DNA of 52,249 nt from Anaerolineales bacterium UBA3001 (GCA_002346435.1 DDZT01000018.1:61853-114101); one strand, 5' to 3'. Counted from the first letter of the stretch, positions 8,078 to 17,902 are shown. Notes: generated by a model not told the origin, from the letters alone. Numbers and translations: made by a program.

Positions 8078-8143
8078 ATACAGCTTTTGCTCAAGTAACA
8101 CCTGCGGACATCTTGTTGTAGTATGTTGCTAAGTCGACCCTCA

Positions 8144-8152
8144 TGCTATAAT
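8144..8152 (+). promoter_or_regulatory. Extended -10 promoter of dnaE
   Basis: TGC-TATAAT is a perfect extended -10. A TTGC-containing -35 region is weak. The start near 8159 gives a leader of about 62 bases before the dnaE ATG. Confidence 0.5.
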
Positions 8153-8220
8153 CATAATATTGCATTTATCTTAGTGCATAATGTATATATCCTGGTAGCC
8201 TGTTTTTAAAAGTCAATTGA

Positions 8221-11200
8221 ATGTCTTTTGTTCATCTTCATACCCATTCTTCATATTCACTATTAGATGGCCTAAGCAACGTAAGGTCGTTAGCTGCTAA
8301 GGCAAGCGAACTAAATATGCCAGCACTTGCTCTTACTGATCATGGGGCAATGTACGGAGTGGTTGATTTTTTCCATGCATGTAATGAGGTTAATATAAAT
8401 CCAATTTTGGGTATGGAAACTTATATGGCTGCTCGTAACATGAGCGATCGAGAGTCGCAGTATGATGCCAAGAGTTCGCACCTTTTATTGCTTGCTGAGA
8501 ACCAAACTGGCTATCAAAATCTATTGAAGATCGCAACTACATCGCAACTACAGGGTTTTTACCACAAACCTCGTATAGACCATGACTTTTTGTCCTCGCA
8601 TGCTGAAGGCATAATATGTACAACTGGATGCTTGTCAGGGGAAATTCCTAGAGCTTTACTGTCTGGGAATATCAAACGTGCTCACGAACTCATGGATTAT
8701 TATATTCAGGTTTTTGGTACTGAAAGCTTTTTTATAGAGCTGCAAGATCATGACATACCTAGTCTGAACGAGGTAAACAAAGTGCTGTTAGATTTTGGTC
8801 CACAATATGGTCTGAAATTTGTTGCTACTAATGATGTGCACTATGTAGACAATGTAGATGCACAATTGCATGATGTTTTGTTGTGTGTGCAGACTAATGC
8901 TCTTCTTACCGATAAAAAACGTATGCGTATGAATAATGATTCATACTTTTTGCGTTCTCGAGATGAGATGGAGAAGCTTTTCGGACATATTCCTGGAGCC
9001 TTGGATAATACATTGCTTGTAGCAGAGCGTTGCTCTGTTAATCCTTCTACCGATGGTGTACATTTACCAAATTTCGCTGTGCCTGATGGACATGACTATG
9101 CAAGCTATCTTCGCTATTTATGCAACCAAGGTTTAATCGAACGTTATGGCGATTCAGCCTCCGAATCTGTCGTTCAAGATAGGCTTGACATGGAATTGCG
9201 GGTTATTGGTGACATGAATTTTGATGCCTATTTCTTGATAGTTTGGGATCTTTGCAACTTTGCTTCTGAAAAAGGTATTTGGTATAACGCACGTGGTTCC
9301 GCAGCTGGCTCTATTGTTGCCTATGCATTGGGTATTACTCTAGTTTGTCCTTTAGAGCATGGTTTAATCTTTGAACGTTTCCTAAATCCTGGAAGAGCTT
9401 CTATGCCTGATATTGACCTGGATTTTCAGGATGATCGTCGTTATGAGGTATTGGAGTATACATCTAATAAATATGGTGAGGATAGAGTGGCCCAGATTAT
9501 CACCTTTGGCACACTTAAGGCTAGAGCTGCAATTAGAGATGTTGGCCGTGTTATGGATATTCCACTTAGTGATGTTGATCGAGTAGCAAAACTAGTGCCA
9601 AATGTACCTGGTAATCCAGTGAGTATAGGCGGTGCTTTGAAAGATGTGCCGGATTTTATTTCTGTTCATAAGTCTGACACAAAGCTACGGAAAATGATAG
9701 ATCTTGCTCATAGCCTTGAAGGTGTTCATAGAAATGCTGGAACTCATGCTGCAGGAGTGGTGATTGCAGACAAAGCTTTGGTTGAGTATATACCTTTACA
9801 TCGTGCTACGCGAAACAATGCTCAGCAAACTGTTATTCCTTCAACAACTCAATTTGAAATGGAGGTGCTTGATAGCTTAGGGCTTCTAAAGGTAGATTTC
9901 TTAGGTCTTCGTACTTTGACAGTAATGGCACGTGCATGTGAGTTAATTAAGGAAAGGCATGGTGTTGACTACAATTTACGTAATATACCGGTAGACGATT
10001 CAGCAAGCTTCGATTTGTTAGGTCGGGGAGATGTAGCAGGTGTGTTTCAGGTAGAAGGCGCTGGAATACGTCGATTTTTGCGCGAAATGAAACCTACTCG
10101 TTTAGAGCATGTTATTGCAATGGTAGCATTATATCGTCCTGGTCCAATGGATTTTATACCTCATTATATTCGACGAATGCATGGTGAAGAGAAAGTTACA
10201 TATTTGCATCCCTCCTTAGAACCTATCTTTTCGGAAACTTATGGTAGACCGGTTTACCAGGAACAGTTAATGTTTGCTGCAATGGATTTAGCTGGGTATA
10301 CGGCTGAGGAAGCTGATGATTTGCGCAAGGCTGTAGGTAAAAAGATTAGAAACAAACTAATGAAGCATCGAGGTAAGTTCGTTCAAGGTGCAGTCAACAA
10401 TGGGATTCCTGATAGAACAGCAAATGCGATTTTCGATGATTGGGAGGAGTTTGCTCGTTATGGATTTAACAAAGCTCATGCTGCTGATTATGGTGTTATA
10501 TCTGTACAAACAGCCTTTCTGAAGGCTAACTTTCCTTCTGAATACATGACGGCTATGCTGACTGCAGAGAGGGATGATACGGATAAGCTTTCTACTTATG
10601 TCGCTGATGCCCGTCGTATGGGTATAGAGGTGCTTCCTCCAGATGTAAATGATAGTGAACTTGACTTTCATGTGCAGGAATCTAATGATGGCAAAAACGC
10701 AGTGCGTTTTGGGCTAGGTGCAGTTAAAAACGTAGGTGAAGGAGCAGTCATAGAAATATTGAGAGCACGTTCCGAGTATGGTGTTTTCAGTGACCTCGAC
10801 GAGTTTTGTACACATGTAGATCTCAGAAAAGTAGGTAAAAGAGCATTAGACAGTTTGGTGAAAGTTGGCGCACTTGATATGTTCGAAGATAGAAGTAAAT
10901 TGCTTGGATCAATTGAACAATTGGTAGGTGTTAGTAGTGCTATTCATAAAGCTAAAGAAGTTGGCCAAATTAGCATGTTCGACATGATTCCTGATGATGT
11001 TGGCACTGCTAAAATTGACTTAGTTGATGATGTAGACGATTTTTCTCAGAAACAATTGCGTAAATGGGAGAAAGATTTGGTGGGAGTCTATATTAGTGAT
11101 CATCCATTGCTGGCAAATATAGCGCAGATTGAAAATATAATAACCGCATATAGCATGGATTTGTCCGACATGGATGGAAAAATAGTTACATTGGCCGGTA

Positions 11201-11940
11201 CAATTGCTAACATTAGAGTACACATTACTAAAAAAGGCTATCCAATGGCTTTTATTGCTCTGGAAGATTTACATGGCTTTGCAGACCTGGTTGTTTTTCC
11301 TGATGTTTGGAAACAGGTAAATGATTGGTTGGAAATTGACACTCTTGTTGCTGTCAGTGGCAAGGTCGACACAAAACGTGGCGAAGCAAATTTATTAGTC
11401 AATAATATAGACCGTGAGCTCAAGGTAGTGGAGATTGCTGACGAACAGGCAATTCCACGGGACTTACCGAAAAATAGTCGGTCTCAAGAAAACGATCGAG
11501 ATTTTAATACAATACCCGATGAACCAAAAGCGGTTGAAATACATGAAAATAATAAGTTGCATTTTACCGACCATGAGCTCTCTGAATTAAATAGCGAGGA
11601 TTTAATGGTTGTGCATGAGCGCCCTATTTCAGAAACAGTATCTATATCTAAAGAGCCTCCAGAAAACCAATCGAGTGACTCCCCAAGACGGATTGTGGTG
11701 ACTTTACGTCCAGAGGACAAGCAGAGCGATTATCAATTGCGTGTGAAGTGGGCATTCAATGTGTTAAATAGTTTCCCTGGTGACGACAGATTTGTGATGG
11801 TCGTTTATGAAACTGATGATAGATGTTTTGAGTTGGATTTCTCTAATCATACTACCGGGTATTGCGAGGACTTACGTCAGCAACTTATGCAGGTAGTGAA
11901 TTCAGAAGACGATATTGAAATACAATCATTATTACTATAA
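8221..11940 (+). CDS. dnaE: DNA polymerase III subunit alpha
   Basis: Replicative polymerase of the C-family (DnaE1 type), 1239 residues. The PHP domain opens at once (FVHLHTHSSYSLLDG, ALTDHGAMYGVVDFF) with its metal-binding histidines intact, which suggests an active PHP nuclease. The palm domain has the catalytic motif PDIDLDF with aspartates at 397 and 399. GFNKAHAADYGVISVQTAFL is the conserved thumb/finger region, followed by helix-hairpin-helix and an OB-fold around residues 990-1070 (VTLAGTIANIRVHITKKG). The last 120 residues include a charged linker and a beta-rich C-terminal domain (RRIVVTLRPEDKQSDYQL), as in the longer DnaE forms of Chloroflexota and Thermus-type bacteria. It has its own promoter. 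Confidence 0.97.
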   Translation: MSFVHLHTHSSYSLLDGLSNVRSLAAKASELNMPALALTDHGAMYGVVDFFHACNEVNINPILGMETYMAARNMSDRESQYDAKSSHLLLLAENQTGYQNLLKIATTSQLQGFYHKPRIDHDFLSSHAEGIICTTGCLSGEIPRALLSGNIKRAHELMDYYIQVFGTESFFIELQDHDIPSLNEVNKVLLDFGPQYGLKFVATNDVHYVDNVDAQLHDVLLCVQTNALLTDKKRMRMNNDSYFLRSRDEMEKLFGHIPGALDNTLLVAERCSVNPSTDGVHLPNFAVPDGHDYASYLRYLCNQGLIERYGDSASESVVQDRLDMELRVIGDMNFDAYFLIVWDLCNFASEKGIWYNARGSAAGSIVAYALGITLVCPLEHGLIFERFLNPGRASMPDIDLDFQDDRRYEVLEYTSNKYGEDRVAQIITFGTLKARAAIRDVGRVMDIPLSDVDRVAKLVPNVPGNPVSIGGALKDVPDFISVHKSDTKLRKMIDLAHSLEGVHRNAGTHAAGVVIADKALVEYIPLHRATRNNAQQTVIPSTTQFEMEVLDSLGLLKVDFLGLRTLTVMARACELIKERHGVDYNLRNIPVDDSASFDLLGRGDVAGVFQVEGAGIRRFLREMKPTRLEHVIAMVALYRPGPMDFIPHYIRRMHGEEKVTYLHPSLEPIFSETYGRPVYQEQLMFAAMDLAGYTAEEADDLRKAVGKKIRNKLMKHRGKFVQGAVNNGIPDRTANAIFDDWEEFARYGFNKAHAADYGVISVQTAFLKANFPSEYMTAMLTAERDDTDKLSTYVADARRMGIEVLPPDVNDSELDFHVQESNDGKNAVRFGLGAVKNVGEGAVIEILRARSEYGVFSDLDEFCTHVDLRKVGKRALDSLVKVGALDMFEDRSKLLGSIEQLVGVSSAIHKAKEVGQISMFDMIPDDVGTAKIDLVDDVDDFSQKQLRKWEKDLVGVYISDHPLLANIAQIENIITAYSMDLSDMDGKIVTLAGTIANIRVHITKKGYPMAFIALEDLHGFADLVVFPDVWKQVNDWLEIDTLVAVSGKVDTKRGEANLLVNNIDRELKVVEIADEQAIPRDLPKNSRSQENDRDFNTIPDEPKAVEIHENNKLHFTDHELSELNSEDLMVVHERPISETVSISKEPPENQSSDSPRRIVVTLRPEDKQSDYQLRVKWAFNVLNSFPGDDRFVMVVYETDDRCFELDFSNHTTGYCEDLRQQLMQVVNSEDDIEIQSLLL

Positions 11941-11969
11941 TCTTGTTTTTCTGCTAATTGAAGAATGGT

Positions 11970-13367
11970 CTAATGCTTGATAGTACTTGACTCTTTTGGT
12001 GGTAATGGGAACTCTACGCATACTTTTGTAGCAGTTAATCCGTCGACTGATAGCACAGTGAACAGTATATTGTCATTGTGTGTATAACGGTCATTTGGTT
12101 GTGGTGGTCGGCCGAGCCACGTCATTAATAAGCCACTGACCGTTTCTACATCTGGAAGATCATCTCGGGAACCTAAATCCACATATTTCTCAAGCATACT
12201 AACTGGACAACTTCCTAAGGTTTCTAGCATTGTAGGGGATGTGATTACTAATGGTTCGGAATACAAATCAAATTCATCGCGCACTTCTCCTACAATCTCT
12301 TCTACTAAATCTTCCAGTGTTACTATGCCAGCAGTACCTCCATATTCATCAAGAGCCACCGCCATGTGAACATGGTTGCGCTTAAAAGCCGACATCATAT
12401 TGGTAATGGGAGTGTGTTCTGGTACGTATGGTGCTGGTCTCATCAGAAGACGTAAGTCAAATAAATTGTGATTATCCGACAATTGTTGGCGTGCTATGTC
12501 TTTCACATGAAGAATTCCAATAATATGGTCAAGATCATTGCGATATACTGGGAAACGACTATAGCGGCTACTAGTAACCTGAGTCATTATTTGGTCTAAT
12601 GGAGTATCATATGAAATGGCTTGAATTCGGTTGCGAGGCGTCATGACTTGATGCACTTTTTGGTCAGCAAATCCGAACACACCTAGTAGCAACTTTTTTT
12701 CATTGTCCTGAAGTTTGCCACCCAACGCACTTTCACTAACGATTTGTGCTAGTTCTCTTGTAGAATGTAAACGAGCATCACTTTCAGGTGGACGTACTTT
12801 TAGTAGACTTAGCAAACTATCTCCTAGAAAATTTAGTCCTGATACTGGTAAGTACAGAAATTTCTGAGCCCAATACATTGTACTCATTATTGTTAAAGAA
12901 GAACGTTTAGGATTGCTAAGTGCTAATGATTTGGGAATCATTTCTCCTAATACTACGTGCATGTAGGTTAATAAAGCAAGTGAAATCAGCATTGCTATGG
13001 AATGTATAACAATATCGTTGAGCGATGTTCCAGTAAATTTATTTATATAAGGCTCGATGAAATGCGCAATGCGTGGCTCGGCATACATGCCAAGACCTAG
13101 GGACGCCAAAGTAATGCCCAATTGGGCAGTTGCTATGTATCTGTTTGTAGCATTTGGGGATTGAAGAATTTCCAAAACTAGCCTTGCGCGTTTGTTTCCT
13201 GCCTTTGCTAGTGGTTCTACTTGAGTAGGCCGCACTCCAATGATTGCGAATTCTGCTGCTACGAACAGACCATTTATCAGAACGAGCAATGTCGTGACTA
13301 GTATTGGCAATATAAGGCTGGTGGGCTCTGCTGAAATTCCTAAGGAGTAAAATGAATGCTGTGTCAT
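11970..13367 (-). CDS. CNNM/CorC-type membrane protein with CBS pair (hemolysin-like)
   Basis: 465 residues in the order DUF21/CNNM transmembrane domain (about residues 15-200), two CBS domains (about 215-340, with VMTPRNRIQAISYDTPLDQ and the SRYSRFPVYR core), then a CorC_HlyC domain with the GTAGIVTLEDLVEEIVGEVRDEFD linker. The family is linked to magnesium or sodium efflux and membrane-damage tolerance; the old name hemolysin C is misleading. It starts with ATG, overlapping the stop of the upstream paralogue by four bases, so the two are translationally coupled and may form a heterodimer. The transported ion cannot be read from the sequence. Confidence 0.9.
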   Translation of the reverse strand: MTQHSFYSLGISAEPTSLILPILVTTLLVLINGLFVAAEFAIIGVRPTQVEPLAKAGNKRARLVLEILQSPNATNRYIATAQLGITLASLGLGMYAEPRIAHFIEPYINKFTGTSLNDIVIHSIAMLISLALLTYMHVVLGEMIPKSLALSNPKRSSLTIMSTMYWAQKFLYLPVSGLNFLGDSLLSLLKVRPPESDARLHSTRELAQIVSESALGGKLQDNEKKLLLGVFGFADQKVHQVMTPRNRIQAISYDTPLDQIMTQVTSSRYSRFPVYRNDLDHIIGILHVKDIARQQLSDNHNLFDLRLLMRPAPYVPEHTPITNMMSAFKRNHVHMAVALDEYGGTAGIVTLEDLVEEIVGEVRDEFDLYSEPLVITSPTMLETLGSCPVSMLEKYVDLGSRDDLPDVETVSGLLMTWLGRPPQPNDRYTHNDNILFTVLSVDGLTATKVCVEFPLPPKESSTIKH

Positions 13368-14695
13368 GTCTGGTTTTCCGCAGTATTCATTATGTGAGCA
13401 GCATCAGAAATGGAAACAGAAAGTTTTGTGATCTTTGTGCCTTCCATATCTTCCACTCGTATTTTGATTGTAGATGGTTTTACTATAATTTCATCACCAA
13501 TTTTTGGTGATTGGACCACTTGTTTATGAACTAAGCTACCGATTGTGCCGGATGGCATGGTTGGTAGATGGACGCCCAAGTACTCATTGACATCTGAGAT
13601 GAGCATGTCAGCATGTAATGCTATTCTATTTGCAGAATCTGCTGAAATATTGATGGTCTCTATATCAAATTCGTCCTGAAGTTCGCCAAACACCTCTTCA
13701 AGGAGGTCTTCATATGTGATAATGCCAGTGATTTGCTCATTCATATCTAAAACGATGGATATGTACTGTCGTTTTGCTGCAAGGGTTTCCCATATATCTG
13801 CAGCTGGTAATGCCTCATTGATGAATATGATTTTACGCAATATTGTTGTGATATCCTCATTGCCTTGCCAATACATTCGCAGCAAATCTTTGATATGCAG
13901 GAATCCTATTATGTTTTCTGTGTTGTCACTATATATTGGGATTCTACTGAAGCCTGACTCAGTGAATATCGGTAGTAATTTAGAGACAGGCATTGTGTCA
14001 GGCGCCGACATTAAAAGATGACGAGGCGTCATAATATGTTTTGCAGTGAGATTACGTAATCGTAATGTATTTCTAAGCATCAAATATGCGCCAGACGTCA
14101 GTATTCCAGCATCTTTACTGTCAGCTGCTAATAGTTGTATTTCTGGAAGAGTATGTGCTGTACTGTGTCGATTATCGGTATCCAACCGCAGTGTTTTAAG
14201 GAGTAGTTTCCCACTACCATTAAATATCCATATCAGAGGTTGGAATATACGTAGTGACCATCGCATAGGTATCAGAGTTGCTATAGATACTTTCTCTGGA
14301 TATTGGAGAGCGATGGATTTAGGCAGTAATTCACCAAGTATCATTTGTAGTCCTGTTAGCACTATCAAAGTGGTTGTTATAGATAATGAATGTGCAGTTG
14401 GTCCTGCAAGTGAACCTAATTTATATAATAATGGCTCGATTCGTACTGCCAAAATATTTTGTCCATAAGCACCTAAAAGTAGTGAGGTTGCAGTAATTCC
14501 AACCTGACAGGCAGCAACATAACGATCGAGACGATTAATGTCATTAATGATTGGTAGTAATTGTCGCGCTAGTATATTTCCGTCTTTAGCAATTTGGTTT
14601 ATGCGAGTACGTCTAGCGCTTACTGTAGCAAATTCTGCTGCAACATATAGAGCATTAATTAATACTAGCAGTGTAATAGTTAGAACAGTTATCAA
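13364..14695 (-). CDS. CNNM/CorC-type membrane protein with CBS pair, upstream paralogue
   Basis: 443 residues with the same architecture as its downstream neighbour: DUF21 helices (ITLLVLINALYVAAEFATVSARR), a degenerate CBS pair (HIMTPRHLLMSAPDTM, SRIPIYS), then QITGIITYEDLLEEVFGELQDEFD and a CorC_HlyC domain. The start is a TTG at 14693-14695; in-frame stops lie just upstream and no ATG is available before the first helix. It is more divergent than the downstream copy in the CBS region. The pair looks like an old tandem duplication kept as an operon. Confidence 0.87.
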   Translation of the reverse strand: MITVLTITLLVLINALYVAAEFATVSARRTRINQIAKDGNILARQLLPIINDINRLDRYVAACQVGITATSLLLGAYGQNILAVRIEPLLYKLGSLAGPTAHSLSITTTLIVLTGLQMILGELLPKSIALQYPEKVSIATLIPMRWSLRIFQPLIWIFNGSGKLLLKTLRLDTDNRHSTAHTLPEIQLLAADSKDAGILTSGAYLMLRNTLRLRNLTAKHIMTPRHLLMSAPDTMPVSKLLPIFTESGFSRIPIYSDNTENIIGFLHIKDLLRMYWQGNEDITTILRKIIFINEALPAADIWETLAAKRQYISIVLDMNEQITGIITYEDLLEEVFGELQDEFDIETINISADSANRIALHADMLISDVNEYLGVHLPTMPSGTIGSLVHKQVVQSPKIGDEIIVKPSTIKIRVEDMEGTKITKLSVSISDAAHIMNTAENQT

Positions 14696-14957
14696 TATAG
14701 ATTTCTTGTATTATTACAGTAGACTATCCTGGAATGGTTTGCGTGACATGTTTGTCCGTATTTTTGCAGATTTTCATTGTACCTAATTGTAGTTGTTTGG
14801 AGGTGGATGTTGTTTGCCCAATCTATTGTACCAAAATTATTGTAATGTCTTGGTTTCTTACAAATAAAATCTGAACCCATACAGAGACTGTTGTACCAGC
14901 TGTGACATTGATAATAGTCTTGAACTTAAAACGCTAAGAGACATTTGTCATACAAAG

Positions 14958-14966
14958 TGCTAGAAT
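14958..14966 (+). promoter_or_regulatory. Extended -10 promoter of the radical SAM selenoprotein gene
   Basis: TGC-TAGAAT is placed so that transcription should start at about 14973, which is the ATG itself. The message would be leaderless. A GAGACA at 14938-14943 is a possible weak -35. Confidence 0.45.
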
Positions 14967-14972
14967 TATATT

Positions 14973-16415
14973 ATGTATGTTGGCATTAATTGTCTCGAAG
15001 TCCTTTTGATTTCGTGTTACGAGCTTGGTCATCAACCCTTCAGCCTTGCTTCACCATTAAGATTCTTGCGCGATGGTGGAATAAATGCTTCCGGCATAGA
15101 TTTGGCTGTGGAAAATATTAATGATTACGAAGAACACATCAAATCTGCCCGTTTAGTATTGGTGTCAGTCCGAATGCACAATGCATTGAGATTGGGTGTG
15201 GCAGCGTCTAAACGTATTCGTGCATTAAATCCTCAGACCCACATTTGTTTTTACGGAGATTATGCTGGTTTAAACTCTGACTACTTGTGTAAAGAACAGT
15301 ATGCAGATAGTACTATCTCTGGTGAGTTTGAGACCACAATAGTTGAATTGGCCAGAGCTGTTATCGATGATTCCTTTCAAAGTAATGGGCCTCCGTTAGG
15401 AGTTAGTACTTTGCATAGTATGGCTAAACCTGTACTACAGAGGACATCATTTTTGGTGCCTGCACGTGCTGATTTACCCGCTTTTGATAGTTATGCTCGT
15501 TTTAGAGATGATAAGGGTCAATTGCATCTGGCTGGTAGTACGGAGACTACTAGAGGATGCAAATACGTGTGCCGGCATTGTCCGGTAACATCTGTATATC
15601 ATGGCAAGTTTTTTGTGGTCCCTGAGGATATTGTGATTGCTGATATTCGTAATCAGGTTGCTCAGGGAGTGCGACATATAAGTTTTAGCGATCCTGATTT
15701 TCTCAATGGTCCAGGCCACGCGCGGAGAGTTGTGACTGCTATGCATTCTGAGTTTCCAGAAATTACATTCGATTTTACTGCTAGAATCCCTCATCTTTTA
15801 AAATATAGACATTTGTTGTCGGAGATGAAAAGTACTGGATGTGCGTTTGTTATTTCTGCTATGGAGACACTCAATGACGATGTACTGGAGGTGCTTGATA
15901 AAGGTCATACTAAAGCAGACATAATACAAGTGCTCGGTATAATGAAGAAAGCTCAAATACCTTGGCGTCCATCTCTACTTCCGTTTACTCCATGGGCAAC
16001 ATTAGATGATTATCTAGATTTACTTGATTTTGTGCGGAACCATGATTTAGTGCAAAATATAGATCCTGTACAATTTAGTCTTAGGTTGTTAATTCCTCCT
16101 GGGTCTGCACTTTTAGAGCAGAATGCAAACGCAGAATGGCTAGGCGATTTAGATGCAGCAAATTTTAGCTATACATGGTCCCATCCTGACATTCGTATGG
16201 AACAATTGTGGTCGCAAATAAATAGGGCTGTTCGAAAGTCACCAAATGAAGATATAGATCATAGCAAAATGTTTTCCGTTATAGAGGGATTAGCATATGC
16301 TATGGTAAGTAAGACTCCTCCATTTACTAGTATAGTATCTCAGAAACGTCCGATACCTGCTGGATTGACTGAGAGTTGGTTCTGTTGAGCAGAACCTATA
16401 AGCGAGTCAGTCTGA
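14973..16415 (+). CDS. B12-binding radical SAM selenoprotein with CUAEP tail (TGA at 16386-16388 read as Sec)
   Basis: Radical SAM enzyme with an N-terminal cobalamin-binding-like domain (about residues 8-130; the opening LISCYELGHQPFSLASPLRFL is a family signature) and a radical SAM barrel with the iron-sulfur motif C196-x3-C200-x2-C203 (GCKYVCRHC). A conventional reading ends at residue 471 with GLTESWFC and a TGA at 16386-16388. Beyond it the frame continues GCA GAA CCT ATA AGC GAG TCA GTC and stops at TGA 16413-16415. The tail thus becomes C-U-A-E-P, the hallmark of the family I know as CUAEP/CCAEP-tail radical SAM (seleno)proteins. A SECIS-like hairpin lies at the right distance. The substrate is unknown. 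The extended end overlaps the convergent regulator gene by nine bases. Confidence 0.82.
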
Positions 16416-16431
16416 CTCGTCTAGTTTGGTT
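16389..16431 (+). promoter_or_regulatory. Putative bacterial SECIS element
   Basis: Immediately after the TGA, CGAGTCA (16403-16409) pairs with TGACTCG (16413-16419), leaving the loop GTC. The first loop base is a G about 22 bases past the TGA. As I recall the bacterial SECIS rules, SelB recognition needs a small apical loop with G in the first two positions roughly 16-37 bases downstream, and this fits. A lower helix AACC (16393-16396) with GGTT (16428-16431) can extend the stem. The final stop codon of the gene lies within the stem. Confidence 0.7.
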
Positions 16432-16727
16432 GTAGGTGTTTGCTGCAATATGTCAGCTAAAGCAGCGACATGTTCAGCAAACGCTTGATGTCCTAAGGCA
16501 GTGGTTTCAATATAAGTGCGTGGTTTACGAGATAAGAATGTTTTCTGGATAGAGATGAAACCTTCATCTTCAAGTTTACGTAAATGTGCTCCAAGATTAC
16601 CTGATGTGACTTGAAGAATTTTTTGGAGGTGAGTGAACCCTATCTGTGTTTCACCGTCTAAGGATGTTACTAAAGACATTATTTGCAGACGAATTGGTTG
16701 ATGAATTACTAAATTGAGTTCGCTCAT
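16407..16727 (-). CDS. Winged-helix transcriptional regulator
   Basis: 106 residues with a single winged helix-turn-helix domain of the MarR/ArsR-like small regulator group (HTH_27 type): IRLQIMSLVTSL, then the recognition region FTHLQKILQVTSGNLGAHLRKLEDEGFI and a wing containing RKPRTYIETTALG. The remaining tail is short and polar. No metal-binding cysteines are present, so a metal-sensing ArsR is unlikely. It is convergent with the selenoprotein gene and its stop codon lies in the same hairpin. Its own extended -10 promoter and an upstream inverted repeat suggest separate control. Target genes are unknown. Confidence 0.8.
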   Translation of the reverse strand: MSELNLVIHQPIRLQIMSLVTSLDGETQIGFTHLQKILQVTSGNLGAHLRKLEDEGFISIQKTFLSRKPRTYIETTALGHQAFAEHVAALADILQQTPTTKLDESD

Positions 16728-16786
16728 TATATAATCCCAACAATTGTTATGGATTTAGTCTGGCCAGCATATCTTGATATCATCTA

Positions 16787-16795
16787 ATTATACCA
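16787..16795 (-). promoter_or_regulatory. Extended -10 promoter of the winged-helix regulator
   Basis: The minus strand reads TGG-TATAAT. The start near 16780 gives a leader of about 53 bases. An inverted repeat at 16826-16841 lies just upstream of the expected -35 position. Confidence 0.5.
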
Positions 16796-16825
16796 ATGAA
16801 AATCCATGCGGCAGTTAACTCTGAA

Positions 16826-16841
16826 ATACAGAGTACTGTAT
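16826..16841. promoter_or_regulatory. Inverted repeat ATACAG-N4-CTGTAT upstream of the winged-helix gene
   Basis: Six-base arms flank AGTA. The position, just above the -35 region of the regulator's promoter, would suit an operator or activator site, possibly of the regulator itself. The arms are short, so chance cannot be excluded. Confidence 0.35.
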
Positions 16842-16888
16842 ATTGTAACACAAGTACAGCGGTTACTTTAATAGCTAAGTACCTGTTT

Positions 16889-17902
16889 CTATGAAATCTC
16901 TTTACAATATGTTAATGCTACCCACTCGGATGTTGTAGGAGTTGCTTCTGTCATATTAGTCTTCGATACCAATTTCATTCCAACATTATCAAGTGCTATT
17001 TCTATTTCGGCTGATTGTTCTGCAAGTATTCCAGAAAGTATGAGTAACCCATTATTTGCTACTATATTAGCCAACCCTCTGTTTATTAATTGCATGATTG
17101 TACGTGACAGAATGTTGACCACAACTATTCTGTATAGTTGTTGTTTTTTAATTGTATCTAACGAGCCTTGTACTAACTGAAATTGATCAAACACACCGTT
17201 TGTTGCTGCATTTTGGCGAGCTGAGTGAATAGAATCATTGTCTGTATCTAGTCCGGTTGTCATTGCTGCTCCCAGTTTGATTGCAGCGATGGCTAGAATT
17301 CCAGAACCACATCCTATATCTAGCACACTATCACCAGGAATTAGGTGCTGTTCTATAGCTTGCAAACATAGCTGGGTTGAGGGATGAGCTCCAGTGCCAA
17401 ATGCTTGACCTGGATCAATAATCACAGGTATTTGACTCGATTCGATTTCAATATTAGTCCAAGGAGGAATTATCATCAATTTATGACCTATTCTTATAGG
17501 TTTGTAGCGATTTCTCCATATAGTGGTCCAATTGGTATCTTCGATGGGTTTGTACTGGGTCTTGGGCACCATTAATCCTGATTGACGAGCAATCATACCT
17601 AGTAGCGAGAGTTCCCTTTCAAGTTGTTGTATTTTGTCAGTAAGGTTAGCGCTTACTTCGAAGTATGCACTGATTTCGAAATATGTGTAGGTATGATTGA
17701 CAATTACTTTGTCAGTTATGTCATAAGAGTCATCTTTGTAAGTTTCAGACGGCTGTATTGACACCCCGCCGTAACTACAACGACCCAGTGTTTCGGCCAC
17801 TGCGTCTACAGTATCAGGTTCAACTTTAACAGTAACTTCCAGCCATATATATTTGCTGTTATTATCAAACAGTTGAGAATTGTAAGTTGAGAAAGTATTC
17901 AC
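16889..17902 (-). CDS. prmA: Ribosomal protein L11 methyltransferase
   Basis: SAM-dependent methyltransferase of the PrmA family, which trimethylates ribosomal protein L11. The 337 residues include an N-terminal substrate-recognition part (about 1-140) and the catalytic domain with the family motif DPGQAFGTGAHPSTQLCL, then the SAM loop VLDIGCGSGILAIAAIKLGA and the acidic residue in GLDTDNDS. VVNILSRTIMQL is the catalytic NIL-type motif. The start overlaps the end of dnaJ by four bases, so it is translationally coupled and is the last gene of the hrcA-grpE-dnaK-dnaJ operon, an order also seen in Firmicutes. Confidence 0.92.
   Translation of the reverse strand: MNTFSTYNSQLFDNNSKYIWLEVTVKVEPDTVDAVAETLGRCSYGGVSIQPSETYKDDSYDITDKVIVNHTYTYFEISAYFEVSANLTDKIQQLERELSLLGMIARQSGLMVPKTQYKPIEDTNWTTIWRNRYKPIRIGHKLMIIPPWTNIEIESSQIPVIIDPGQAFGTGAHPSTQLCLQAIEQHLIPGDSVLDIGCGSGILAIAAIKLGAAMTTGLDTDNDSIHSARQNAATNGVFDQFQLVQGSLDTIKKQQLYRIVVVNILSRTIMQLINRGLANIVANNGLLILSGILAEQSAEIEIALDNVGMKLVSKTNMTEATPTTSEWVALTYCKEIS

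Noticed and set aside
14973..16388. TGA as a reassigned sense codon (genetic code change) to explain the radical SAM tail
   Set aside because: Several clear genes here (meaB, menG, the winged-helix regulator) end in TGA with no homologous extension, so only the selenocysteine reading at one gene is supported.
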